Shown here: positions 47,599 to 61,548 of the stretch, piece by piece
Position numbering within the stretch: position 1 is the stretch's first letter
Layout: each line of letters begins with the position of its first letter
Source of the DNA: Sipunculus nudus
Lineage: Eukaryota; Annelida; Sipuncula; Golfingiida; Sipunculidae
Direction: 5' to 3'
Length of the DNA: 64,000 nucleotides
Assembly: GCA_026874595.1 (NCBI GenBank)
Contig: CM049307.1
Location: forward strand, 61,470,370-61,534,369
The notes under the pieces: generated by a model
The model's database searches: none
What the model saw: the letters and a program-made list of their open reading frames with translations, nothing else
What the model was told of the DNA's origin: nothing
Program-made: the position numbers and the translations under genes

Positions 47599-48221
47599 TT
47601 CGGTCCTCTCCGGCCAGGGGGTAAGCGTATTACCCAAACCCACTGCGGAGACCTGACCGGACGATTGTTCAAGACCGTGAGCCTCCAAGTATAACCCAGT
47701 GCCCTATTTACGGCTCAGAACCGCTGAATACCATATCTCCCTGATTGCACTCCTCACTCACTTTTCAAACAATCAAGCACAGGAAGAGAAAATAAAAATA
47801 TTGCGGTTTCATTCATGTCTTGGCTTTATGTATCTGTACAATTTGAGTGTGTGTTTGTATTCGTGTGTATAAAAAGCGTTATCATAAAATTTTATGCTAA
47901 AGTTTACTAACCTAGTACATGATCTTCCTTATTACTTTTAGATTCCACGAAGAGATTCGTAAAAACACCGTAAAGACGGGTTTCCTACAACTTACAAGTC
48001 CATGATCGCCTTCTTCTTACTGATACTGAGACAAGAATGGCCGGGTTGCTAACGTGACGACAATAGCAACATCCCCGATTCAATGACGTCATGCCGTTTT
48101 AATCTTCAAACGTTCGGCTGGAAACACGTTATACTGAGTGTTTAATATTGTTTTTATTTTACTTTGCGAAGTGAATGTGTTTCGGGGTTCATAGAGTGCG
48201 TAGTTAGGAGCCCAGACCGCA

Positions 48222-50121
48222 GATGGCGACACCTGACGTAAACAGCAAGTTTGTGACGTAATTTTCATCGGCATGGGCGTAGATAACTTATTACCACGCG
48301 GGTGTGTTATGTGATGAGAGCATTGCATCCAGAACAGAGACTGCCCGCTGTTATGATTGCTGGAGCAATATGTATTGTTTATATTCATTTTCGAATATTT
48401 TAGTGAAGTCACTGCAGAGTTGAGACTGAACATATGTGGTGACAGATTTAATAACAAATCAAACTATCTCGTGTATTTCGTGGACATAATAATGAGATCA
48501 ATATATTTAAAACAAGGACACATAATAAGATTTGCAATCCGTTTGCTTCAAAGGAACTTCGTAAAAATCAACTTTAAATGCAATATTTTGTTTTATCTGG
48601 AATAAACTGAAATGAACACGTGACTTGTGATTACAATATTATAATTACGTGTTATGGATGTTTCAATACAATTTTACTCAGAGATGAAAGGGGGATTTTT
48701 TTTTTTTTGGGGGGGGGGGGTCCCTAACTTAAAACAGGATGTCCTGTCATCAGGTAGTGGCCTGGACGTAAATTAAAGAATGAATGGAAAATCTGATATC
48801 GTGTCCCGACTTCCTTACAATATAATAAAATATTCGTCTGCACAGTAGAACACAGACAGTAAGTCGGAGTATCTCGTTTTGTGTGTATGTATAATATAAG
48901 GATAAAGAAAACATACCCAAGTTTCTCTTGCACCGCGCGCGTCAATTTTAGTACCCTTATAAAATAATTTTTCCCCGTCATATCACATTAAAATCAAAAC
49001 CCCATCATGAAAAATTCATATAGGAAGCGGGTCCGAAATAATTCCTAGAGAAAGAGCCCAATAAAACGTAATCCTCTTGGCCTTATGTTAAAAGTAAAAA
49101 CAGTGTAGAATATTTCAAATAATAAAAATATAATTTAAATTCATATAATATATAAATTTTGTATAAAGAACATGAATCGTACTGAGTCGTGTGATGGGTT
49201 GTTTTTATGTATTTATTGCGCCCGTAAAGCACAACTGTCCTGTCACAACTGGACCGAACGGCTGATGTACGACCTAGACATAAATAAGGGGCCGTATAAG
49301 AAGAAGCCGTCTACCAGATCATATTACAATATATTTAGAAATTTAATATTAAAAATTTATATTAGAACAGCGGCATTCTCATGATGATTCCGGAGCGTTG
49401 AACGTGCATTTCATGAGTAAGTAACCGCCCCCTGCGGTATGATGAGGCTTGATGTTGTCAACAGCATCCTCCTAGCACCTATACCGTCACTCACAGCCTT
49501 CCGTCCTCTCCGGCCAGGTGGTTAGCGTATTACCCCAACCCACTGCGGAGACCTGACCGGACGATTGTTCAATACCGTGAGCCTCCAGGTATAACCCAGT
49601 GCCCTATTTACGGCTCAGAACCGCTGAATACCATATCTCCCTGATTGCGCTCCTCACTCACCTTTCAACAATCAAGCACAAGAAGAGAAAATAAAAATAT
49701 TGCGGTTTTATTCATGTCTTGGTTTTATGTATCTGTACAATTTGAGTGTGTGTTTGTCTTCGTGTGTATAAAAAGCGTTATCATAAAATTTTATGCTAAA
49801 TTTTACTAACCGTAGTACATGATCTTCCTTATTACTTTTAGATTCCACGAAGAGATTCGTAAAAACACCGTAAAGACGGGCTTCCTACAACTTACAAGTC
49901 CATGATCGCCTTCTTCTTACTGATACTGAGACAAGAATGGCCGGGTTGCTAACGTGACGACAATAGCAACATCCCCGATTCAATGACGTCATGCCGTTTT
50001 AATCTTCAAACGTTCGGCTGGAAACACGTAATACTGAGTGTTTAATATTGTTTTTATTTTACTTTGCGAAGTGAATGTGTTTCGGGATTCATAGAGTGCG
50101 TAGTTGGGAGCCCAGACCGCA
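48222..50121 (+). repeat. Satellite monomer 16 (right subfamily, B-derived)
   Basis: First complete monomer right of the CACTA-like element. The first half carries CATGGGCGTAGATAAC and TGTGGTGACAG, and the G-tract region is like monomers 8/14 (CAGGATGTCCTGTCATCAGG). From ~49390 it matches monomers 17-18. It is thus a three-way mosaic. Confidence 0.94.
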
Positions 50122-52021
50122 GATGGCGACACCTGACGTAAACAGCAAGTTTGTGACGTATTTTTTTTTCGGCATTGATAACTTATTACCACGCGGGTGT
50201 GTTATGTTATGAGAGCGTTGCATCCAGAACAAAGACTGCCCGCTGTTATGATTGCTGGAGCAATATGTATTGTTTATATTCATTTTGGAATATTTTAGTG
50301 AAGTCACTGCAGAGTTGAGACTGAACATATGTGCTGACAGATTTAATAACAAATCAAACAATCTCGTGTATTTCGTGGAAATAATAATGAGATGAGATCA
50401 AAATATTTAAAACAAGGATACATAATGAGATTTGCAATCCGTTTGGTTCAAAGGAACTTCGTAAAAATAAACTTTAAATGCAATATATTGTTTTATCTGG
50501 AATAAACTGAAATGAACACGTGACTTGTGATTACAATATTATAATTACGTGTTATGGATGTTTCAATACACGTTTTCACAGAGATGAAAGGGGGTTTTAT
50601 TTGGGGGGGGGGGGGTGGTTCCCGAGACCTTAAAACGGGATGTCCGGCATCAGGTGGTGGCCTGAACGTAAATTAAAGAATGAATGGAAATGTGATATCG
50701 TGTCCCGGCTTCCTTACAATATAATAAAATATTCGTCTGCACAATAGAACACAGACAGAAAGTCGGAGTATCTCGTTTTGTGTGTATGTATAATATAAGG
50801 ATAACGAAACCATACCCAAGTTTCTCTTGCACCGCGCGCGTCAATTTTAGTACCCGAATAAAATAATTGTTTCCCCATCATATCACATTAAAATCAAAAC
50901 CCTATCATGAAAAATTCATATAAGAAGCGGTACCGCAATAATTCCTAGTGAAAGAGCCAAATAAAACGTAAACCTCTTGGACTTATGTTAAAATTAAAAA
51001 CAGTGTAGAATATTTCAAATAATAAAAATATAATTTAAATTCATATAATATATAAATTTTGTATAAAGAACATGAATCGTACTGAGTCGTGTGATGGGTT
51101 GTTTTTATGTATTTATTGCGCCCGTAAAGCACAACTGTCCTGTCACAACTGGACCGAACGGCTGATGTACGACCGAGACATAAATAAGGGGCCGTATAAG
51201 AAGAAGCCGTCTACCAGATCATATTACAATATATTTAGAAATTTAATATTAAAAATTTATATTAGAACAGCGGCATTCTCATGATGATTCCGGAGCGTTG
51301 AACGTGCATTTCATGAGTAAGTAACCGCCCCCTGCGGTATGATGAGGCTTGATGTTGTCAACAGCATCCTCCTAGCACCTATACCGTCACTCACAGCCTT
51401 CCGTCCTCTCCGGCCAGGTGGTTAGCGTATTACCCCAACCCACTGCGGAGACCTGACCGGACGATTGTTCAATACCGTGAGCCTCCAGGTATAACCCAGT
51501 GCCCTATTTACGGCTCAGAACCGCTGAATACCATATCTCCCTGATTGCGCTCCTCACTCACCTTTCAACAATCAAGCACAAGAAGAGAAAATAAAAATAT
51601 TGCGGTTTTATTCATGTCTTGGTTTTATGTATCTGTACAATTTGAGTGTGTGTTTGTCTTCGTGTGTATAAAAAGCGTTATCATAAAATTTTATGCTAAA
51701 TTTTACTAACCGTAGTACATGATCTTCCTTATTACTTTTAGATTCCACGAAGAGATTCGTAAAAACACCGTAAAGACGGGCTTCCTACAACTTACAAGTC
51801 CATGATCGCCTTCTTCTTACTGATACTGAGACAAGAATGGCCGGGTTGCTAACGTGACGACAATAGCAACATCCCCGATTCAATGACGTCATGCCGTTTT
51901 AATCTTCAAACGTTCGGCTGGAAACACGTAATACTGAGTGTTTAATATTGTTTTTATTTTACTTTGCGAAGTGAATGTGTTTCGGGATTCATAGAGTGCG
52001 TAGTTGGGAGCCCAGACCGCA
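50122..52021 (+). repeat. Satellite monomer 17 (identical to monomer 18 by eye)
   Basis: Markers: CGTATTTTTTTTTCGGCATTG, GTTATGTTATGAGAGCG, ATGAGATGAGATCAAAATA (a 5-bp tandem insertion), 13 G. Exactly 1900 bp before the same sequence repeats. The 70-codon frame (51072-51284) is open. Confidence 0.95.
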
Positions 52022-53921
52022 GATGGCGACACCTGACGTAAACAGCAAGTTTGTGACGTATTTTTTTTTCGGCATTGATAACTTATTACCACGCGGGTGT
52101 GTTATGTTATGAGAGCGTTGCATCCAGAACAAAGACTGCCCGCTGTTATGATTGCTGGAGCAATATGTATTGTTTATATTCATTTTGGAATATTTTAGTG
52201 AAGTCACTGCAGAGTTGAGACTGAACATATGTGCTGACAGATTTAATAACAAATCAAACAATCTCGTGTATTTCGTGGAAATAATAATGAGATGAGATCA
52301 AAATATTTAAAACAAGGATACATAATGAGATTTGCAATCCGTTTGGTTCAAAGGAACTTCGTAAAAATAAACTTTAAATGCAATATATTGTTTTATCTGG
52401 AATAAACTGAAATGAACACGTGACTTGTGATTACAATATTATAATTACGTGTTATGGATGTTTCAATACACGTTTTCACAGAGATGAAAGGGGGTTTTAT
52501 TTGGGGGGGGGGGGGTGGTTCCCGAGACCTTAAAACGGGATGTCCGGCATCAGGTGGTGGCCTGAACGTAAATTAAAGAATGAATGGAAATGTGATATCG
52601 TGTCCCGGCTTCCTTACAATATAATAAAATATTCGTCTGCACAATAGAACACAGACAGAAAGTCGGAGTATCTCGTTTTGTGTGTATGTATAATATAAGG
52701 ATAACGAAACCATACCCAAGTTTCTCTTGCACCGCGCGCGTCAATTTTAGTACCCGAATAAAATAATTGTTTCCCCATCATATCACATTAAAATCAAAAC
52801 CCTATCATGAAAAATTCATATAAGAAGCGGTACCGCAATAATTCCTAGTGAAAGAGCCAAATAAAACGTAAACCTCTTGGACTTATGTTAAAATTAAAAA
52901 CAGTGTAGAATATTTCAAATAATAAAAATATAATTTAAATTCATATAATATATAAATTTTGTATAAAGAACATGAATCGTACTGAGTCGTGTGATGGGTT
53001 GTTTTTATGTATTTATTGCGCCCGTAAAGCACAACTGTCCTGTCACAACTGGACCGAACGGCTGATGTACGACCGAGACATAAATAAGGGGCCGTATAAG
53101 AAGAAGCCGTCTACCAGATCATATTACAATATATTTAGAAATTTAATATTAAAAATTTATATTAGAACAGCGGCATTCTCATGATGATTCCGGAGCGTTG
53201 AACGTGCATTTCATGAGTAAGTAACCGCCCCCTGCGGTATGATGAGGCTTGATGTTGTCAACAGCATCCTCCTAGCACCTATACCGTCACTCACAGCCTT
53301 CCGTCCTCTCCGGCCAGGTGGTTAGCGTATTACCCCAACCCACTGCGGAGACCTGACCGGACGATTGTTCAATACCGTGAGCCTCCAGGTATAACCCAGT
53401 GCCCTATTTACGGCTCAGAACCGCTGAATACCATATCTCCCTGATTGCGCTCCTCACTCACCTTTCAACAATCAAGCACAAGAAGAGAAAATAAAAATAT
53501 TGCGGTTTTATTCATGTCTTGGTTTTATGTATCTGTACAATTTGAGTGTGTGTTTGTCTTCGTGTGTATAAAAAGCGTTATCATAAAATTTTATGCTAAA
53601 TTTTACTAACCGTAGTACATGATCTTCCTTATTACTTTTAGATTCCACGAAGAGATTCGTAAAAACACCGTAAAGACGGGCTTCCTACAACTTACAAGTC
53701 CATGATCGCCTTCTTCTTACTGATACTGAGACAAGAATGGCCGGGTTGCTAACGTGACGACAATAGCAACATCCCCGATTCAATGACGTCATGCCGTTTT
53801 AATCTTCAAACGTTCGGCTGGAAACACGTAATACTGAGTGTTTAATATTGTTTTTATTTTACTTTGCGAAGTGAATGTGTTTCGGGATTCATAGAGTGCG
53901 TAGTTGGGAGCCCAGACCGCA
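52022..53921 (+). repeat. Satellite monomer 18 (identical to monomer 17 by eye)
   Basis: I find no difference from monomer 17 over 1900 bp, including its private variants and the 13-G run. This indicates very recent duplication, or an assembly duplication. Confidence 0.95.
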
Positions 53922-55819
53922 GATGGCGACACCTGACGTAAACAGCAAGTTTGTGACGTATTTTTTTTTCGGCATTGATAACTTATTACCACGCGGGTGT
54001 GTTATGTGATGAGAGCGTTGCATCCAGAACAAAGACTGCCCGCTGTTATGATTGCTGGAGCAATATGTATTGTTTATATTCATTTTGGAATATTTTAGTG
54101 AAGTCACTGCAGAGTTGAGACTGAACATATGTGCTGACAGATTTAATAACAAATCAAACAATCTCGTGTATTTCGTGGAAATAATAATGAGATGAGATCA
54201 AAATATTTAAAACAAGGATACATAATGAGATTTGCAATCCGTTTGGTTCAAAGGAACTTCGTAAAAATAAACTTTAAATGCAATATATTGTTTTATCTGG
54301 AATAAACTGAAATGAACACGTGACTTGTGATTACAATATTATAATTACGTGTTATGGATGTTTCAATACACGTTTTCACAGAGATGAAAGGGGGTTTTAT
54401 TTGGGGGGGGGGTGGTTCCCGAGACCTTAAAACGGGATGTCCGGCATCAGGTGGTGGCCTGAACGTAAATTAAAGAATGAATGGAAATGTGATATCGTGT
54501 CCCGGCTTCCTTACAATATAATAAAATATTCGTCTGCACAATAGAACACAGACAGAAAGTCGGAGTATCTCGTTTTGTGTGTATGTATAATATAAGGATA
54601 ACGAAACCATACCCAAGTTTCTCTTGCACCGCGCGCGTCAATTTTAGTACCCGAATAAAATAATTGTTTCCCCATCATATCACATTAAAATCAAAACCCT
54701 ATCATGAAAAATTCATATAAGAAGCGGTACCGCAATAATTCCTAGTGAAAGAGCCAAATAAAACGTAAACCTCTTGGACTTATGTTAAAATTAAAAACAG
54801 TGTGGAATATTTCAAATAATAAAAATGTAATTTAAATACATATAATATATAAATTTTGTATAAAGAACATGAATCGTACTGTGTCGTTTGATGGGTTGTT
54901 TTTATGTATTTATTGTGCCCGTAAAACACAACTGTCCTGTTACAACTGGACCGAACGGCTGATGTACGACCTAGACATAATAACGAGTCGTATAAGAAGA
55001 AGCCGTCTACCAGATCATATTACAATATTTAATTTTTAATATTTAAAATTTTTATTAGAACAGCGGCATTCTCATGATGATTCCGGAGCGTTGAACGTGC
55101 ATTTCATGAGTGATTATCCGCCCCCTTGCGGTATGATGAGGCTTGATGTTGTCAACAGCATCCTCCCAGCACGTATACCATCACTCACAGCCTTCCGTCC
55201 TCTCCGGCCAGGGGGTAAGCGTATTACCCCAACCCACTGCGGAGACCCGACCGGACGATTGTTCAGGACCGTGAGCCTCCAGGTATAACCCAGTGCCCTA
55301 TTTACGGCTCAGAACCGCTGAATACCATATCTCCCTGATTGCGCTCCTCACTCACCTTTCAAACAATCAAGAACAGGAAGAGAAAATAAAAATATTGCGG
55401 TTTTATTCATGTCTAGGTTATTATATGTATTTGTACAATTCGAATGTGTGTTTGTCTTCGTGTGTATAAAAAGCGTTATCATAAAATTTTATGCCGAAGT
55501 TTACTAACCGTAGTACATGATCTTCCTTATTACTTTTAGATTCCACGAAGAGATTCGTAAAAACACCGTAAAGACGGGTTTCCTACAACTTACAAGTCCA
55601 TGATCGCCTTCTTCTTACTGATACTGAGACAAGAATGGCCGGGTTGCTAACGTGACGACAATAGCAACATCCCCGATTCAATGACGTCATGCCGTTTTAA
55701 TCTTCAAACGTTCGGCTGGAAACACGTAATACTGAGTGTTTAATATTGTTTTTAATTTACTTTGCGAAGTGAATGTGTTTCGGGGTTCATAGAGTGCGTA
55801 GTTAGGAGCCCAGACCGCA
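53922..55819 (+). repeat. Satellite monomer 19 (mosaic)
   Basis: Matches monomers 17-18 up to ~54790, except GTTATGTGATG and a 10-G run. It then switches to another subfamily (GTGTCGTTTGATGG, ACATAATAACGAGTCG, GAGTGATTATCCG) close to monomer 23. The 70-codon frame is altered: stop shifted and the later part read in another frame. Confidence 0.94.
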
Positions 55820-57715
55820 GATGTCGGCACCTGACGTAAACAGCAAGTTTGTGACGTATTTTTCATCGGCATAGATAACTTATTACCACGCGGGTGTGTT
55901 ATGTGATGAGAGCATTGCATCCAGAACAGAGACTGCCCGCTGTTATGATTGCAGGAGCAATATGTATTGTTTATATTCATTTTGGAATATTTTAGTGAAG
56001 TCACTGCAGAGTTGAGACTGAACATATGTGCTGACAGATTTAATAACAAATCAAACTATCTCGTGTATTTCGTGGACATAATAATGAGATCAATATATTT
56101 AAAACAAGGATACATAATGAGATTTGTAATCCGTTTGGTTCAAAGGAACTTCGTAAAAAAAAACTTTAAATGCAATATATTGTTTTATCTGGAATAAACT
56201 GAAATGAACACGTGACTTGTGATTACAATATTATAATAACGTGTTATGGATGTTTCAATACACTTTTTCACAGAGATGAAAGGGGGATTTATTTGGGGGG
56301 GGGGGGTGGTTCCCCAGACCTTAAAATGGGATGTCCTGGCATCAGGTGGTGGCCTGAACGTAAATTAAAGAATGAATGGAAAATGTGATATCGTGTCCCG
56401 GCTTCCTTACAATATAATAAAATATTCGTCTGCACTATAGAACACAGACAGAATGTCGGAGTATCTCGTTTTGTGTGTATGTATAATATAACGATAAAGA
56501 AAACATACCCAAGTTTCTCTTGCACCGCGCGCGTCAATTTTAGTACCCGAATAAAATAATTGTTTCCCCGTCATATCACATTAAAATCAAAACCCTATCA
56601 TGAAAAATTCATATAAGAAGCGGTTCCGCAATATTTCCTAGTGAAAGAGCCCAATAAAACGTAAACCTCTTGGACTTATGTTAAAATTAAAAACAGTGTG
56701 GAATATTTCAAATAATAAAAGTATAATTTAAATACATATAATATATAAATTTTGTATAAAGAACATGAATCGTACTGAGTCGTGTGATGGGTTGTTTTTA
56801 TGTATTTATTGTGCCCGTAAAACACAACTGTCTTGTCACAACTGGACCGAACGGCTGATGTACGACCTAGACATCATTATAAGGGGCCGTATAAGAAGAA
56901 GCCGTCTACCAGATCATATTACAATATATTTAGAAATTTAATATTTAAAATTTTTATTAAAACAGCGGCATTCTCATGATGATTCCGGAGCGTTGAACGT
57001 GCATTTCATGAGTGATTATCCGCCCCCTGCGGTATGATGAGGCTTGATGTTGTCAACAGCATCCTCCTAGCACCTATACCGTCACTCACAGCCTTCCGTC
57101 CTCTCCGGCCAGGTGGTTAGCGTATTACCCCAACCCACTGCGGAGACCCGACCGGACGATTGTTCAGGACCGTGAGCCTCCAGGTATAACCCAGTGCCCT
57201 ATTTACGGCTCAGAACCGCTGAATACCATATGTCCCTGATAACGCTCCTCACTCACCTTTCAACAATCAAGCACAAGAAGGGAAAATAAAAATATTGCGG
57301 TTTTATTCATTTCTTGGTTTTATGTATCTGTACAATTTGAGTGTGTGTTTGTATTCGTGTGTATAAAAAGCGTTATCATAAAATTTTATGCTAAATTTTA
57401 CTAACCTAGTACATGATCTTCCTTATTACTTTTAGATTCCACGAAGAGATTCGTAAAAACACCGTAAAGACGGGTTTCCTACAGCTTACAAGTCCATGAT
57501 CGCCTTCTTCTTACTGATACTGAGACAAGAATGGCCGAGTTGCTAACGTGACGACAATAGCAACATCCCCGATTCAATGACGTCATGCCGTTTTAATCTT
57601 CAAACGTTCGGCTGGAAACACGTTATACTGAGTGTTTAATATTGTTTTTATTTTACTTTGCGAAGTGAATGTGTTTCGGGGTTCATAGAGTGCGTAGTTA
57701 GGAGCCCAGACCGCA
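55820..57715 (+). repeat. Satellite monomer 20
   Basis: B-like start with GATGTCGGCAC and GATTGCAGGAGC. The later half belongs to the right subfamily: GACATCATTATAAGGGG, TTTTATTAAAACAGCGG, CATATGTCCCTGATAACGC. The 70-codon frame is shifted by the 2-bp longer ATCATTATAAGG. Confidence 0.94.
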
Positions 57716-59626
57716 GATGGCGACACCTGACGTAAACAGCAAGTTTGTGACGTATTTTTCATCGGCATGGGCATAGATAACTTGTTACCACGCGGGTGTG
57801 TTATGTGATGAGAGCATTGCATCCAGAACAGAGACTGCCCGCTATTATGATTGCTGGAGCAATATGTATTGTTTATATTCATTTTGGAATATTTTAGTGA
57901 AGTCACTGCAGAGTTGAGACTGAACATATGTGGTGACAGATTTAATAACAAATCAAACTATCTCGTGTATTTCGTGGAAATAATAATGAGATCAATATAT
58001 TTAAAACAAGGATACATAATAAGATTTGCAATCCGTTTGGTTCAAAGGAACTTCGTAAAAATAAACTTTAAATGCAATATATTGTTTTATCTGGAATAAA
58101 CTGAAATGAACTCGTGACTTGTGATTACAATATTATAATTACGTGTTATGGATGTTTCAATACACTTTTTCACAGAGATGAAAGGGGGTTTTATTTTTTT
58201 TGGGGGGGGGGGGGGGAGGTTCCCGAGACCTTAAAACGGGATGTCCGGCATCAGGTGGTGGCCTGAACGTAAATTAAAGAATGAATGGAAAATGTGATAT
58301 CGTGTCCCGGCTTCCTTACAATATAATAAAATATTCGTCTGCACAATAGAACACAGACAGAAAGTCGGAGTATCTCGTTTTGTGTGTATGTATAATATAA
58401 GGATAACGAAACCATACCCAAGTTTCTCTTGCACCGCGCGCGTCAATTTTAGTACCCGAATAAAATAATTGTTTCCCCATCATATCACATTAAAATCAAA
58501 ACCCTATCATGAAAAATTCATATAAGAAGCGGTACCGCAATAATTCCTAGTGAAAGAGCCCAATAAAACGTAAACCTCTTGGACTTATGTTAAAATTAAA
58601 AACAGTGTGGAATATTTCAAATAATAAAAGTATAATTTAAATACATATAATATATAAATTTTGTATAAAGAACATGAATCGTACTGAGTCGTGTGATGGG
58701 TTGTTTTTATGTATTTATTGTGCCCGCAAAACACAACTGTCTTGTCACAACTGGACCGAACGGCTGATGTACGACCTAGACATCATTATAAGGGGCCGTA
58801 TAAGAAGAAGCCGTCTACCAGATCATATTACAATATATTTAGAAATTTAATATTTAAAATTTTTATTAAAACAGCGGCATTCTCATGATGATTCCGGAGC
58901 GTTGAACGTGCATTTCATGAGTGATTATCCGCCCCCTGCGGTATGATGAGGCTTGATGTTGTCAACAGCATCCTCCTAGCACCTATACCGTCACTCACAG
59001 CCTTCCGTCCTCTCCGGCCAGGTGGTTAGCGTATTACCCCAACCCACTGCGGAGACCCGACCGGACGATTGTTCAGGACCGTGAGCCTCCAGGTATAACC
59101 CAGTGCCCTATTTACGGCTCAGAACCGCTGAATACCATATGTCCCTGATAACGCTCCTCACTCACCTTTCAACAATCAAGCACAAGAAGAGAAAATAAAA
59201 ATATTGCGGTTTTATTCATTTCTTGGTTTTATGTATCTGTACAATTTGAGTGTGTGTTTGTATTCGTGTGTATAAAAAGCGTTATCATAAAATTTTATGC
59301 TAAATTTTACTAACCTAGTACATGATCTTCCTTATTACTTTTAGGTTCCACGAAGAGATTCGTAAAAACACCGTAAAGACGGGTTTCCTACAGCTTACAA
59401 GTCCATGATCGCCTTCTTCTTACTGATACTGAGACAAGAATGGCCGAGTTGCTAACGTGACGACAATAGCAACATCCCCAATTCAATGACGTCATGCCGT
59501 TTTAATCTTCAAACGTTCGGCTGGAAACACGTTATACTGAGTGTTTAATATTGTTTTTTTATTTTACTTTGCGAAGTGAATGTGTTTCGGGGTTCATAGA
59601 GTGCGTAGTTAGGAGCCCAGACCGCA
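57716..59626 (+). repeat. Satellite monomer 21
   Basis: Right subfamily with CATCGGCATGGGCATAG and GTGGTGACAG, and the frame-shifted ATCATTATAAGG variant. Very close to monomers 22 and 23, so a second locally homogenised block. Confidence 0.94.
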
Positions 59627-61548
59627 GATGGCGACACCTGACGTAAACAGCAAGTTTGTGACGTATTTTTCATCGGCATGGGCATAGACAACTTATTACC
59701 ACGCGGGTGTGTTATGTGATGAGAGCATTGCATCCAGAACAGAGACTGCCCGCTATTATGATTGCTGGAGCAATATGTATTGTTTATATTCATTTTGGAA
59801 TATTTTAGTGAAGTCACTGCAGAGTTGAGACTGAACATATGTGGTGACAGATTTAATAACAAATCAAACTATCTCGTGTATTTCGTGGAAATAATAATGA
59901 GATCAATATATTTAAAACAAGGATACATAATAAGATTTGCAATCCGTTTGGTTCAAAGGAACTTCGTAAAAATAAACTTTAAATGCAATATATTGTTTTA
60001 TCTGGAATAAACTGAAATGAACTCGTGACTTGTGATTACAATATTATAATTACGTGTTATGGATGTTTCAATACACGTTTTCACAGAGATGAAAGGGGGT
60101 TTTATTTTTTTTTGGGGGGGGGGGGGGGGGAGGTTCCCGAGACCTTAAAACGGGATGTCCGGCATCAGGTGGTGGCCTGAACGTAAATTAAAGAATGAAT
60201 GGAAAATGTGATATCGTGTCCCGGCTTCCTTACAATATAATAAAATATTCGTCTGCACAATAGAACACAGACAGAAAGTCGGAGTATCTCGTTTTGTGTG
60301 TATGTATAATATAAGGATAACGAAACCATACCCAAGTTTCTCTTGCACCGCGCGCGTCAATTTTAGTACCCGAATAAAATAATTGTTTCCCCGTCATATC
60401 ACATTAAAATCAAAACCCTATCATGAAAAATTCATATAAGAAGCGGTACCGCAATAATTCCTAGTGAAAGAGCCCAATAAAACGTAAACCTCTTGGACTT
60501 ATGTTAAAATTAAAAACAGTGTGGAATATTTCAAATAATAAAAGTATAATTTAAATACATATAATATATAAATTTTGTATAAAGAACATGAATCGTACTG
60601 AGTCGTGTGATGGGTTGTTTTTATGTATTTATTGTGCCCGCAAAACACAACTGTCTTGTCACAACTGGACCGAACGGCTGATGTACGACCTAGACATCAT
60701 TATAAGGGGCCGTATAAGAAGAAGCCGTCTACCAGATCATATTACAATATATTTAGAAATTTAATATTTAAAATTTTTATTAAAACAGCGGCATTCTCAT
60801 GATGATTCCGGAGCGTTGAACGTGCATTTCATGAGTGATTATCCGCCCCCTGCGGTATGATGAGGCTTGATGTTGTCAACAGCATCCTCCTAGCACCTAT
60901 ACCGTCACTCACAGCCTTCCGTCCTCTCCGGCCAGGTGGTTAGCGTATTACCCCAACCCACTGCGGAGACCCGACCGGACGATTGTTCAGGACCGTGAGC
61001 CTCCAGGTATAACCCAGTGCCCTATTTACGGCTCAGAACCGCTGAATACCATATGTCCCTGATAACGCTCCTCACTCACCTTTCAACAATCAAGCACAAG
61101 AAGAGAAAATAAAAATATTGCGGTTTTATTCATTTCTTGGTTTTTTGTATCTGTACAATTTGAGTGTGTGGTTGTATTCGTGTGTATAAAAAGCGTTATC
61201 ATAAAATTTTATGCTAAATTTTACTAACCTAGTACATGATCTTCCTTATTACTTTTAGATTCCACGAAGAGATTCGTAAAAACACCGTAAAGACGGGTTT
61301 CCTACAGCTTACAAGTCCATGATCGCCTTCTTCTTACTGATACTGAGACAAGAATGGCCGAGTTGCTAACGTGACGACAATAGCAACATCCCCGATTCAA
61401 TGACGTCATGCCGTTTTAATCTTCAAACGTTCGGCTGGAAACACGTTATACTGAGTGTTTAATATTGTTTTTATTTTACTTTGCGAAGTGAATGTGTTTC
61501 GGGGTTCATAGAGTGCGTAGTTAGGAGCCCAGACCGCAGATGGCGACA
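59627..61548 (+). repeat. Satellite monomer 22
   Basis: Near-identical to monomer 21, with 17 G at 60114-60130. The monomer length of 1922 bp is partly homopolymer expansion. Confidence 0.94.

Larger units (their letters stand above)
29901..48221 (+). repeat. Satellite monomer 15 (B then A-like), interrupted by the CACTA-like element
   Basis: B-type at the left but A-like from ~30660 (GGAAGCGGGTCCGAAATAATTCC, TATTGCGCCCG), so recombinant. It is split at CACAGCCTT|CCGTCC by the 16,418-bp element at 31181-47598. Without the element and its 2-bp duplication it is 1901 bp. The right flank reads TTCGGTCC instead of TTCCGTCC, one base changed next to the insertion. Confidence 0.93.
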
